Assembly: GCF_022662015.1 (NCBI RefSeq)
Contig: NZ_JAKMCM010000009.1
Coordinates: 1 to 50,624, forward strand
DNA: 50,624 nt
Direction: 5' to 3'
DNA from: Aestuariivivens sediminicola
GTDB lineage: Bacteria > Bacteroidota > Bacteroidia > Flavobacteriales > Flavobacteriaceae
The notes under the pieces are model-generated. The model was not told the DNA's origin, ran no database searches, and saw nothing but the letters and a program-made list of their open reading frames with translations. Below are positions 27,510 to 34,911 of the stretch, piece after piece; within the stretch, counting starts at the first letter, position 1, and each line of letters opens with the position of its first letter. The position numbers were made by a program, and so were the translations under genes.

Positions 27510-27610
27510 AGCCCAGATTGCAGCGGCATCCTTTTATTTGATGATTATTTGGATATGATCTCAGGGTCTTAACATCAAATAAAAGATACAGCGTAAAGCT
27601 GGTTAAAGCT
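27510..27610. ncRNA. Structured RNA candidate between phoH and purC
   Basis: Nested complementarity: AGC 27510-27512 with GCT 27608-27610, CCAG 27513-27516 with CTGG 27599-27602, and a perfect 13-bp stem 27531-27543 with 27573-27585. Between the outer and inner stems lies an asymmetric internal loop (GCAGCGGCATC opposite ATACAGCGTAAAG). I recall closely similar sequences recurring between genes in flavobacterial genomes, possibly the Rfam Flavo-1 motif. Neither the name nor the transcribed strand can be settled here. Confidence 0.55.
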
Positions 27611-27620
27611 CCTAAACAAA

Positions 27621-28577
27621 TCAAGACTCTCTATTTTCAATACTGTTATAGGCCTCGATTACCTTTTTCACAAGTTTGTGTCGTATGACATCCTTATCGT
27701 CTAAAAATACCATGCCCACACCTTCAACATTTTTTAAGATGAGTAAGGCTTCCTTAAGTCCTGAAATGGTTCGGCGAGGTAAATCGATCTGACCTGGATC
27801 TCCGGTTAACAGAAATTTGGCGTTTTTCCCCATACGCGTTAAAAACATTTTCATTTGAGCATGGGTTGTATTCTGACCCTCGTCTAAAATAACGAAGGCA
27901 TTGTCTAATGTTCGACCACGCATAAATGCCAATGGCGCTATTTGAATGGTCCCATTTTCGAGATAATGTGCTAATTTTTCGGGAGCGATCATGTCCCTGA
28001 GGGCATCATATAGCGGTTGCATATAAGGATCTAACTTCTCTTTTAGATCGCCTGGTAAAAAACCAAGATTTTCGCCCGCTTCAACTGCGGGTCGTGTTAA
28101 AATGATACGCTTTACCGATTTGTTTTTTAAAGCCTGAACGGCCAATGCTATTCCCGTATAGGTCTTTCCTGTTCCGGCAGGCCCTATGGCAAAAACCATA
28201 TCGTTTTTACGCATACTTTCAACCAGTTTTCTCTGATTGGTCGTCTGGGCCTTGATCACACGGCCACTCACACCGTGTACAATTGCTTCACCGCTGTTAT
28301 TCGATGTTTTATAGTCGTCGCTATTCCTACTGGTAAGCACACGTTCGATGGTATTTTCATCCAATTTATTATAATTGGCAAAATGCTTCAACAACATGGT
28401 AATACGATGGTCGAATTCTTCTAATAATTCCTCATCGCCGTATGCTTTAATTTTATTTCCTCGGGCTACGATTTTTAGTTTTGGGAAGTAATTTTTTAAA
28501 AGTTCGATGTTTACGTTATGGTCTCCAAAAAATTCTTTGGGTGTGATTTGTTCAAGTTCGATAATAATTTCGTTCAA
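27621..28577 (-). CDS. PhoH family ATPase
   Basis: A cytoplasmic PhoH-like P-loop ATPase of 318 residues. Walker A is AIGPAGTGKTYTGIALAV, Walker B and partner motifs are NAFVILDEGQNTTHAQMKMFLTR, and LTGDPGQIDLPR is diagnostic. An N-terminal region before residue 110 resembles the KH-like part seen in PhoH/YbeZ proteins. YbeZ relatives act in RNA metabolism with the RNase YbeY. The start appears to be TTG at 28577 (NEIIIELEQITPKEFFG), as family members begin at the same point and no ATG lies nearby upstream in frame. Divergent from the DUF62 gene. Confidence 0.92.
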   Translation of the reverse strand: MNEIIIELEQITPKEFFGDHNVNIELLKNYFPKLKIVARGNKIKAYGDEELLEEFDHRITMLLKHFANYNKLDENTIERVLTSRNSDDYKTSNNSGEAIVHGVSGRVIKAQTTNQRKLVESMRKNDMVFAIGPAGTGKTYTGIALAVQALKNKSVKRIILTRPAVEAGENLGFLPGDLKEKLDPYMQPLYDALRDMIAPEKLAHYLENGTIQIAPLAFMRGRTLDNAFVILDEGQNTTHAQMKMFLTRMGKNAKFLLTGDPGQIDLPRRTISGLKEALLILKNVEGVGMVFLDDKDVIRHKLVKKVIEAYNSIENRES

Positions 28578-28753
28578 AGGCTCGTTTTTTGTTTATAACT
28601 TCATAAGGATATAAATGAATTACCGTATAAATCCTATTGAATGTTTTGTTAGTTTTTCAGGTATTTCTTATTTTACAACAAGGACCTTAAATCCTTACTT
28701 TTTGTTGTTAATACAAATCATGAAAACAAAAATTTATGTAGGTTTGTATTTAA

Positions 28754-28782
28754 TTTGTAAAACTCAAAAATACATAAATTTG
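28754..28782 (+). promoter_or_regulatory. Promoter of the DUF62-ABM pair
   Basis: TTTG at 28754-28757 and TAAATTTG at 28775-28782 are separated by 17 bp, matching the flavobacterial consensus with a short spacer. Transcription would begin about 32 nt before the ATG at 28821. Confidence 0.55.
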
Positions 28783-28820
28783 AGTGACCTAATTAGAAAA
28801 AAATATCAACAATTTTGCCA

Positions 28821-29711
28821 ATGGCGATAATAACATTAACCACCGATTTTGGTGAAAAAGATCACTTTGCTGGCGCTACCAAAGGGGCAATATATAGTGA
28901 ACTGCCCCATGTTAGAATTGTTGATATCTCCCACAGTGTTTCTCCATTTAACATTCCCGAAGCTGCCTATATTATCCAGAACGCTTACAATAGTTTTCCA
29001 AAAGGGACCATTCACATTATCGGCATTGATTCTGAAATCAATCCTGACAACAAACACATTGCTCTAAAACTGGACGATCATTTTTTTATATGTGCCAATA
29101 ATGGTATCATGAGCATGATTTGTTCAGAAATAGCGCCCGAAAAAATTGTTGAAATTAACATTCATGATAAAATACAGACCAGCTTTCCTGTTCTTGACGT
29201 CTTTGTAAAGGTGGCTTGTCATATTGCCAGGGGAGGCACCTTAGAAGTGATAGGAAAACCTATTAGTGCCATTAAGCCCATTAAAAATGTGATGCCTTAT
29301 GTTAATGATGACAAAACTCAAATTATTGGGAGTGTCATATATATTGACAATTATGGGAATGTGGTTACCAATATCAAGCGATCGTTTTTTGAAAATATTC
29401 AAAAAGGACGGGCATTTGAGATTTCTGCGCGAAATCATAAATTCAAAAAAGTCTATAATAAATATAGTGACATTGTAAATTTTGACATACCTGAGGACAA
29501 ACGTCATGATGAAGGTCGGGGTCTTGTTGTATTTAATTCCGGACAGTTTTTAGAAATTGCTGTTTACAAGAGCAATCCCAATACTGTTGGTAGTGCCTCG
29601 ACACTAATGGGATTGAAATTAATGGATACCGTTAGTGTGAATTTTATTAAAAAAAGTGTTGAGAATATTCCGGAACGTCCCCTAAAGGCCGAATTAAATG
29701 AGGATATATGA
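28821..29711 (+). CDS. DUF62 / SAM hydroxide adenosyltransferase-like protein without the catalytic triad
   Basis: A 296-residue member of the family containing SAM hydroxide adenosyltransferases, fluorinases and chlorinases, which attack S-adenosylmethionine with water or a halide. The N-terminal TLTTDFG (Asp9), DISHSVSPFNI and CANNGI segments match. In archaeal and bacterial hydroxide enzymes an Asp-Arg-His triad activates water. Here Asp70 remains, but the Arg position reads Asn77 and the His position reads Pro123 (TSFPVLDVF), so canonical water activation looks lost. I recall the same variant in other Flavobacteriia. SAM or nucleoside binding may persist. The ATG at 28821 is preferred over TTG at 28815. 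The stop overlaps the next start (ATGA). Confidence 0.88.
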   Translation: MAIITLTTDFGEKDHFAGATKGAIYSELPHVRIVDISHSVSPFNIPEAAYIIQNAYNSFPKGTIHIIGIDSEINPDNKHIALKLDDHFFICANNGIMSMICSEIAPEKIVEINIHDKIQTSFPVLDVFVKVACHIARGGTLEVIGKPISAIKPIKNVMPYVNDDKTQIIGSVIYIDNYGNVVTNIKRSFFENIQKGRAFEISARNHKFKKVYNKYSDIVNFDIPEDKRHDEGRGLVVFNSGQFLEIAVYKSNPNTVGSASTLMGLKLMDTVSVNFIKKSVENIPERPLKAELNEDI

Positions 29712-30001
29712 TTGTTCGAATTGTAAAAATGGGCATTTGCCCGGAGCACATCGACACCTTTGTTAAACAGTTTATGACAAACAAAGCAGATATCAGGAAT
29801 TTTAAGGGCTGTGATTTTCTTGAATTATATAAGGACATCAATGACCCAACGCTCTATTTTACGTATAGCTTTTGGAAGAGTGAATCGGCCTTGGAGCATT
29901 ACAGAAAATCGGAATTATTCAAGACCATTTGGGCTAAAACAAAGCCTTTATTTAATAAAAAGCCTGAAGCTTGGAGCCTGAATAGAATTGAAACCATTTA
30001 G
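29708..30001 (+). CDS. Antibiotic biosynthesis monooxygenase (ABM) domain protein
   Basis: A 97-residue single ABM-type ferredoxin-like domain: IVRIVKMGICPEHIDTFVKQFMTN, GCDFLELYKDINDPTLYFTYSFWKSESALEHYRKSELFKTIW. The family covers small dimeric monooxygenases and haem-degrading proteins, and many members are uncharacterised. Its start codon overlaps the DUF62 stop (ATGA), so the two are translationally coupled. Confidence 0.88.
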   Translation: MIVRIVKMGICPEHIDTFVKQFMTNKADIRNFKGCDFLELYKDINDPTLYFTYSFWKSESALEHYRKSELFKTIWAKTKPLFNKKPEAWSLNRIETI

Positions 30002-30140
30002 TAAAATAACCAACTGTTCCGGTAAACTGTAAAATGTTATATATTCGTGCATTGATTTTTTGTTCAGAGGTGATATCTAGGTTATTTATTGTAGTCTGTA
30101 AATCCAACCTAAAAACTAGTCCTAAAGTTAAACAACGCTA

Positions 30141-30860
30141 ATGTTCGCCATACTTAAAAAAGAAATAAATTCGTTCTTTGGATCACCTATCGGTTATTTG
30201 GCCATTGCGATCTTTTTAGTTATCAATGGATTATTTTTATGGTTGTTCAAAGGTGATTTCAACATTTTAGATTATGGGTTTGCCGACCTCTCTGCTTTCT
30301 TTTTACTAGCACCCTGGATTTTAATTTTTTTAATTCCCGCAGTGACCATGCGCAGTTTTTCGGATGAGAAAAAACAGGGCACTTTAGAGTTGATACTAAC
30401 AAAACCCATTTCACCTTTAAATATTGTTTTGGGTAAATATTTTGGAGCCTTTGTCTTAATTGGGATAGCACTTTTGCCCACATTACTTTATGTCTATTCG
30501 ATCTATGAATTGGGTAATCCAAAAGGAAATTTGGATATAGGGAGCACCTTAGGCTCCTATTTCGGACTTCTGTTCGTAGTGTCTTCCTACACTGCCATTG
30601 GAATTTTTTCCTCCTCCTTAACGAATAATCAGATAGTGGCATTTATTACAGCGGTTTTTTTGTGTTTTATATTCTATATCGGTTTTGAAGGTATCGCCGA
30701 TTTTATGTCCATTAACGGTATAGAGCAGTTGGGAATGAGTTACCATTTTAAAAGTATGAGCAGAGGGGTTATAGATACGCGAGATATTATCTATTTTATA
30801 AGTGTATCTGCTTTTTTTATTGTATTGACCAAAGGCATCCTATCAAAAATTAAATCATGA
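30141..30860 (+). CDS. gldF: Gliding motility ABC transporter permease GldF
   Basis: A 239-residue ABC-2-type permease with six helices, starting MFAILKKEINSFFGSPIGYLAIAIF, which with GldA and GldG forms a transporter linked to gliding motility in Bacteroidota. Conserved segments include PAVTMRSFSDEKKQGTLELILTKPISPLNIVLGKY. Here, unusually, the stop overlaps the start of a BamE-like gene (ATGA at 30857) rather than leading directly into gldG. The 139 bp upstream of the start shows no clear promoter. Confidence 0.95.
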   Translation: MFAILKKEINSFFGSPIGYLAIAIFLVINGLFLWLFKGDFNILDYGFADLSAFFLLAPWILIFLIPAVTMRSFSDEKKQGTLELILTKPISPLNIVLGKYFGAFVLIGIALLPTLLYVYSIYELGNPKGNLDIGSTLGSYFGLLFVVSSYTAIGIFSSSLTNNQIVAFITAVFLCFIFYIGFEGIADFMSINGIEQLGMSYHFKSMSRGVIDTRDIIYFISVSAFFIVLTKGILSKIKS

Positions 30861-31342
30861 TCCTTACAGCACCCTTTGTAATATTGATGATTTTGGTTTT
30901 TGTATTGATGTATCTTTTTGCGAAAACCATAGACCATCGAAAATGGGTCATCTTGGTAATTGCTCTGGTATTAACCCCCCTTATTTATTTTTACGTAGTG
31001 TATCCTCTTTTAAATATTTTCAGCAGCTACCACCATGAAAAATATTTCGATAAAATGGCCTGGAAGGAAAAACCTGCTGTGCGATATGAAATGAGTGGGG
31101 ATATCATTGACAAAAAATTACTTAAGGACAGAAGTAAGACCGAGGTCGAGCATTTGTTGGGTACGTGCGACTGGTACAGCTGGGATGATTCTTTAAAATT
31201 CAATTCTCCGGACCACTGGAATTATAATCTTGGTGTGAAACCCGGGGCTTTTAATCGTGCCAATGAGTATTTGGAAATTAGTTTCGAAAACAACAGGGCC
31301 AAGCACATTAAACAATATCAAATAGAAAAAACATTTGAATAA
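30857..31342 (+). CDS. Membrane protein with BamE-like domain between gldF and gldG
   Basis: A 161-residue protein with two membrane helices (about 5-22 and 29-50), then a domain from about residue 80 resembling the BamE/SmpA fold: DKKLLKDRSKTEVEHLLGTCDW, WNYNLG, YLEISFENNRAKHIKQYQ. The helix-x5-hLG-turn-WxYxLG-strand pattern matches that family. It overlaps gldF by 4 bp and gldG by 8 bp, so the three are cotranslated. In the gliding bacteria I know, gldF and gldG are adjacent, so this insertion is noteworthy. A role as accessory subunit of the Gld transporter is inferred only from position. Confidence 0.75.
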   Translation: MILTAPFVILMILVFVLMYLFAKTIDHRKWVILVIALVLTPLIYFYVVYPLLNIFSSYHHEKYFDKMAWKEKPAVRYEMSGDIIDKKLLKDRSKTEVEHLLGTCDWYSWDDSLKFNSPDHWNYNLGVKPGAFNRANEYLEISFENNRAKHIKQYQIEKTFE

Positions 31343-33002
31343 ATTCATAAAACATAGCGTGGTGATGCTTATTGCCATTTTGGTTGTTAATGTCATAAGC
31401 AATGGATATTATAAGCGTTTCGATTTAACAGAAGATTCTCGATATACTTTAAGTGATGCCACCTTAAGTATCCTGAATAATATAGCAACGCCTATGGAAA
31501 TTGATATCTTTTTAAAAGGTGATGATTTCCCGTCAGAATTCAGACGTCTACAGAATGAAACGCGCCAGTTATTAGAAGAATTCACAGCCAAAAACAAGGC
31601 GATTACCTTCAAATTTATAGATCCTCTGGAAAATGAAAATCTCAAGGAGCAAAACATTCAATCGTTAAGCCAACGCGGTTTAGATCCGATGCAATTAAGT
31701 GTTCAGGAAAACGGTAAAGCCTCTCAAGCAGTGATATTCCCTTGGGCCTTGGCGAGTTACAATGAATTAACCGTGAGTATTCCTCTGATAAAAAACAAAA
31801 TAGGGAGCACACAACAGGAGTTGGTAACCAATTCGGTTCAACATTTAGAATATGCCTTTGCAGATGGATTTAATAAATTGACGCACCCCAAGCGCAATAA
31901 GATAGCCATCCTGAAGGGTAATGGACAATTAAAGGATCTGTATATCGCTGACTTTTTAAAAAAATTGGGAGAGTACTATTATATTGCACCTTTTACCCTT
32001 GATAGCGTTACCACCAATCCTCAAAAAACACTTGATGATTTAGCACATTTTGACCTCCTTATCAATGCCAAACCCACTGAGGCATTTACGGAGGATGAAA
32101 AACTAGTATTGGACCAATATATCATGAACGGTGGTAAAAGTTTGTGGCTTATAGATGTAATTGCCATGGATAAGGACAGTTTAATGAATGATGCCGGTAC
32201 CAATTTTGCCGTTCCGAAAACCTTAAATCTTACTGATTTTTTCTTTAAGTATGGTGCAAGGATAAATCCTTTATTGGTTGGCGACCTCTATTCAGCACCT
32301 ATAATGCTGGCCACGGGAAGCGGCAATGACACCCGGTTTATGCGATTGCAGTGGCCTTATTCTCCATTGGCCTCTGGCAATGCCAACCACCCTATTAGTA
32401 CCAATTTGAATTTGGTAAAGTTCGACTTCGCTAATCAGATAGACACACTGAAGAACGACATAAAAAAAACAATCCTGCTCCAAAGTTCTGAATTAACCAA
32501 ACTGGAGGGGACGCCGAAGGAAATACAACTGGAAAAAGCTACCGAAAAGCCAGATCCATCGCTATACAATAAGGGCCGCCAAAATCTCGCTGTATTGTTG
32601 GAAGGCGAATTTACTTCGGTTTATAACAATCGAATTAAACCTTTCAAACTATCGGAAACGAAAAACAAAAGTCATCCTACGAAATTAATTATTGTAGCCG
32701 ATGGCGATGTTATTAAGAATGAAGTAGACAGGAACCGTCCCCTGCCCTTGGATTTTGATCGTTCAAGTAACCAACCGGTTGGAAATAAAGAATTTTTACT
32801 AAATGCTGTGAATTATTTATTGGATGATGACGGACTTATAAACATTCGCAGCAAAGAAATTGCTCTAGCCTTCTTGAATCCTCAAAAAATAGCGGATGAA
32901 AAATCGAAATGGCAGTTTATAAATATTGGATTACCACTGGTCTTATTAACAATCTTTGGATTCACTTTCAATTACTTTAGAAGGAAAAAATACAGGTTGT
33001 AA
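31335..33002 (+). CDS. gldG: Gliding motility ABC transporter auxiliary protein GldG
   Basis: A 555-residue protein of the GldG/ABC-transporter auxiliary family: one N-terminal helix, then YKRFDLTEDSRYTLSDATLSIL and a large periplasmic-facing domain, with a C-terminal helix (WQFINIGLPLVLLTIFGFTFNYFRRKK). It works with GldF and GldA. The start is probably TTG at 31335, as the frame closes with TAG 12 nt upstream and the first ATG (residue 11) would cut the membrane helix. It overlaps the BamE-like gene by 8 bp. dnaN follows after 185 bp, the order usual in Flavobacteriaceae. Confidence 0.94.
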   Translation: MNKFIKHSVVMLIAILVVNVISNGYYKRFDLTEDSRYTLSDATLSILNNIATPMEIDIFLKGDDFPSEFRRLQNETRQLLEEFTAKNKAITFKFIDPLENENLKEQNIQSLSQRGLDPMQLSVQENGKASQAVIFPWALASYNELTVSIPLIKNKIGSTQQELVTNSVQHLEYAFADGFNKLTHPKRNKIAILKGNGQLKDLYIADFLKKLGEYYYIAPFTLDSVTTNPQKTLDDLAHFDLLINAKPTEAFTEDEKLVLDQYIMNGGKSLWLIDVIAMDKDSLMNDAGTNFAVPKTLNLTDFFFKYGARINPLLVGDLYSAPIMLATGSGNDTRFMRLQWPYSPLASGNANHPISTNLNLVKFDFANQIDTLKNDIKKTILLQSSELTKLEGTPKEIQLEKATEKPDPSLYNKGRQNLAVLLEGEFTSVYNNRIKPFKLSETKNKSHPTKLIIVADGDVIKNEVDRNRPLPLDFDRSSNQPVGNKEFLLNAVNYLLDDDGLINIRSKEIALAFLNPQKIADEKSKWQFINIGLPLVLLTIFGFTFNYFRRKKYRL

Positions 33003-33013
33003 ATGTTAATAAG

Positions 33014-33049
33014 TTTGTTTCCAATATTAGACTGTATCGAATATATTTG
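33014..33049 (+). promoter_or_regulatory. Promoter candidate for dnaN
   Basis: TATATTTG at 33042-33049 is an exact -7 element. TTTG at 33014-33017 lies 24 bp upstream, longer than ideal. It would give a leader of about 130 nt before the dnaN ATG. Confidence 0.4.
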
Positions 33050-33187
33050 TAGGATAGCTTTTATAAAATTGAAACGTCAAAATTATTGATATAATCATCG
33101 TGTTCCTGTGGGTATAGCATTACAAACGATACCTCTTTAAAATCGTGATGGTTTAGATCTACCTTAAAAAAATATAAAGATTAACTA

Positions 33188-34306
33188 ATGAAATTTATAG
33201 TATCTAGCACTTATTTATTAAAACAATTACAAACTCTGGGTGGTGTTATCAACACATCAAACACCCTACCTATTTTAGATAATTTTCTTTTTGAATTAGA
33301 GCGGTCGAAACTTACTATTTCAGCGAGTGACTTGGAAACTACAATGTCATCAACCTTAAATGTGGAAAGTGAGAGTGAAGGCAATATTGCTATTCCTGCA
33401 CGTTTGCTTTTAGATACTTTAAAAACTTTTCCGGAGCAACCCCTCACCTTTGTTGTTGAAGATAACAATACCATAGAAATTAGCTCGAATCACGGTAAAT
33501 ATGCCTTGGCATACGCCAATGCTGATGAATTTCCAAAGGCTGTTTCTTTGGAGGATCCGAGTCAAACGGTCGTTATGGGTGATGTTCTGGCAACAGCCAT
33601 AAGTAAAACGATTTTTGCAGCGGGAAATGATGATTTAAGACCAGTAATGAGCGGTGTGTTCTTTCAGTTTTCTTCTCAGGGCCTAACGTTTGTTGCTACC
33701 GATGCTCATAAATTGGTAAAATATACACGTGAAGATATAAAGGCGAATCAGGTAGCCGAATTCATCATGCCAAAGAAGCCGCTAAACCTATTAAAAGGGA
33801 TATTAGCCGGTAGTGAAGAGGAAGTGACGATTGAATACAACGATTCTAACGCAAAGTTTACATTTGACAATTCTGAACTTATTTGCCGTTTGATAGATGG
33901 AAAATACCCTAATTATGAAGCTGTTATTCCACGTGAAAACCCAAATAAACTCACCATTGGCAGAACTCAGTTTTTAAATTCTGTAAGACGGGTAAGTATA
34001 TTTTCCAATAAAACAACGCATCAGATCCGTTTAAAAATTGCAGGGGCGGAACTCAATATATCCGCTGAAGATATTGATTACAGCAATAAAGCAGAAGAAC
34101 GATTGACCTGCGACTATCAGGGTGATGACATGCAGATTGGATTTAACTCACGTTTTTTAACGGAGATGCTCAGTAATTTGGGCTCGGAGGATGTTCAGTT
34201 GGAAATGAGTCTGCCAAACCGAGCTGGAATTCTTACTCCGGTTGACGGCCTGGATGAGGGTGAACAGATTACCATGTTGGTCATGCCCGTCATGCTTAAT
34301 TCCTAA
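33188..34306 (+). CDS. dnaN: DNA polymerase III sliding clamp (beta subunit)
   Basis: A 372-residue beta clamp, usual length, that tethers the replicative polymerase to DNA. It begins MKFIVSSTYLLKQLQTLGGVI and shows three related domains. FVATDAHKLVKYTRE and LICRLIDGKYPNYEAVIPREN are diagnostic, and the C-terminus ITMLVMPVML ends in the expected hydrophobic cleft strand. Another replication gene, dnaB, lies 24 kb away, but no dnaA or convincing origin is in the window. Confidence 0.98.
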   Translation: MKFIVSSTYLLKQLQTLGGVINTSNTLPILDNFLFELERSKLTISASDLETTMSSTLNVESESEGNIAIPARLLLDTLKTFPEQPLTFVVEDNNTIEISSNHGKYALAYANADEFPKAVSLEDPSQTVVMGDVLATAISKTIFAAGNDDLRPVMSGVFFQFSSQGLTFVATDAHKLVKYTREDIKANQVAEFIMPKKPLNLLKGILAGSEEEVTIEYNDSNAKFTFDNSELICRLIDGKYPNYEAVIPRENPNKLTIGRTQFLNSVRRVSIFSNKTTHQIRLKIAGAELNISAEDIDYSNKAEERLTCDYQGDDMQIGFNSRFLTEMLSNLGSEDVQLEMSLPNRAGILTPVDGLDEGEQITMLVMPVMLNS

Positions 34307-34339
34307 TGGAAGACCTGTTTTAAATTTTATTATCAAGTA

Positions 34340-34367
34340 AAAACGCTCACCACAAGGTGAGCGTTTT
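34340..34367. terminator. Bidirectional terminator between dnaN and the DUF4870 gene
   Basis: A perfect 12-bp stem (34340-34351 with 34356-34367) with loop ACAA, an A-run before and TTTT at the end of the stem. It is placed between convergent genes. Confidence 0.88.
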
Positions 34368-34389
34368 GCTTATCTCATTCTAACTATAA

Positions 34390-34728
34390 CTAACTAATAA
34401 ACTTAAGAGATAAAGGGTATTTAGGAATCTCTCCCTTACTTGCTTTGATGGCATTGATAATAGGAAAAATTATGGATACAATTCCGAGTATTAAAAATCC
34501 GAGTAAACCCAGACCAAAAAGTAAAATTAATGGAATACACAAAATGCAGTATATGATTAAACTTAATTGAAAGTTAAGAATGTTTTTTCCATGTGCATCC
34601 ATTTGATATACCCTTTCCTTTTGGGTTAACCACAATATTAATGGTAACAAGAGGCTTCCAAAACCTAGAATGAGTATAATTAGCTGACTTAAATGGGTTA
34701 CAACAAGTAATTGATTATCTTCTCTCAT
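34390..34728 (-). CDS. DUF4870 membrane protein
   Basis: A 112-residue membrane protein of the DUF4870 (Tic20-like) type: MREDNQLLVVTHLSQLIILILGFGSLLLPLILW, then KERVYQMDAHGKNILNFQLSLIIY, then a hydrophobic pair and IINAIKASKGEIPKYPLSLKFI. Three to four helices are present. Function is unknown. The frame is open to 34854, but the family N-terminus and an AT-rich regulatory-looking region upstream favour the ATG at 34728. Confidence 0.85.
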   Translation of the reverse strand: MREDNQLLVVTHLSQLIILILGFGSLLLPLILWLTQKERVYQMDAHGKNILNFQLSLIIYCILCIPLILLFGLGLLGFLILGIVSIIFPIINAIKASKGEIPKYPLSLKFIS

Positions 34729-34747
34729 GATGTTATTCGAATTTTGA

Positions 34748-34766
34748 TTGACGCTTATTTGACGCT
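34748..34766. promoter_or_regulatory. Direct repeat TTGACGCT, 11-bp period
   Basis: TTGACGCT occurs at 34748-34755 and again at 34759-34766, one helical turn apart and 20 bp upstream of the DUF4870 start (minus). The spacing is typical of paired binding sites for a response-regulator type protein. No factor can be named. Confidence 0.35.
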
Positions 34767-34772
34767 GGGGAA

Positions 34773-34813
34773 TTAAAAATGTTACATCTTGATCATTACG
34801 GATGAATGTAACA
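34773..34813 (-). terminator. Candidate terminator after the TPR-cyclase gene
   Basis: TGTTACAT (34780-34787) and ATGTAACA (34806-34813) form an 8-bp stem with an 18-nt loop. On the minus strand the stem is followed by a T-rich run, so it could terminate the cyclase transcript. The stem is AT-rich and weak. Confidence 0.4.
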
Positions 34814-34911
34814 GGAAAATTGGTGGCTTTATGATTGATAAACCAAGAGGACATTCAAATACTGTTCATTATAAGTTAACAGATTAGATCCTAATAACAA
34901 AAGAACAACAT

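Noticed and set aside
28615-28830. Short plus-strand reading frame of 71 codons before the DUF62 gene
   Set aside because: It runs through the promoter at 28754-28782 and past the DUF62 start in another frame, with no recognisable domain.
33003-33187. Chromosomal replication origin next to dnaN
   Set aside because: No cluster of DnaA boxes is visible and dnaA is absent; dnaN beside gldG is the usual non-origin location in flavobacteria.
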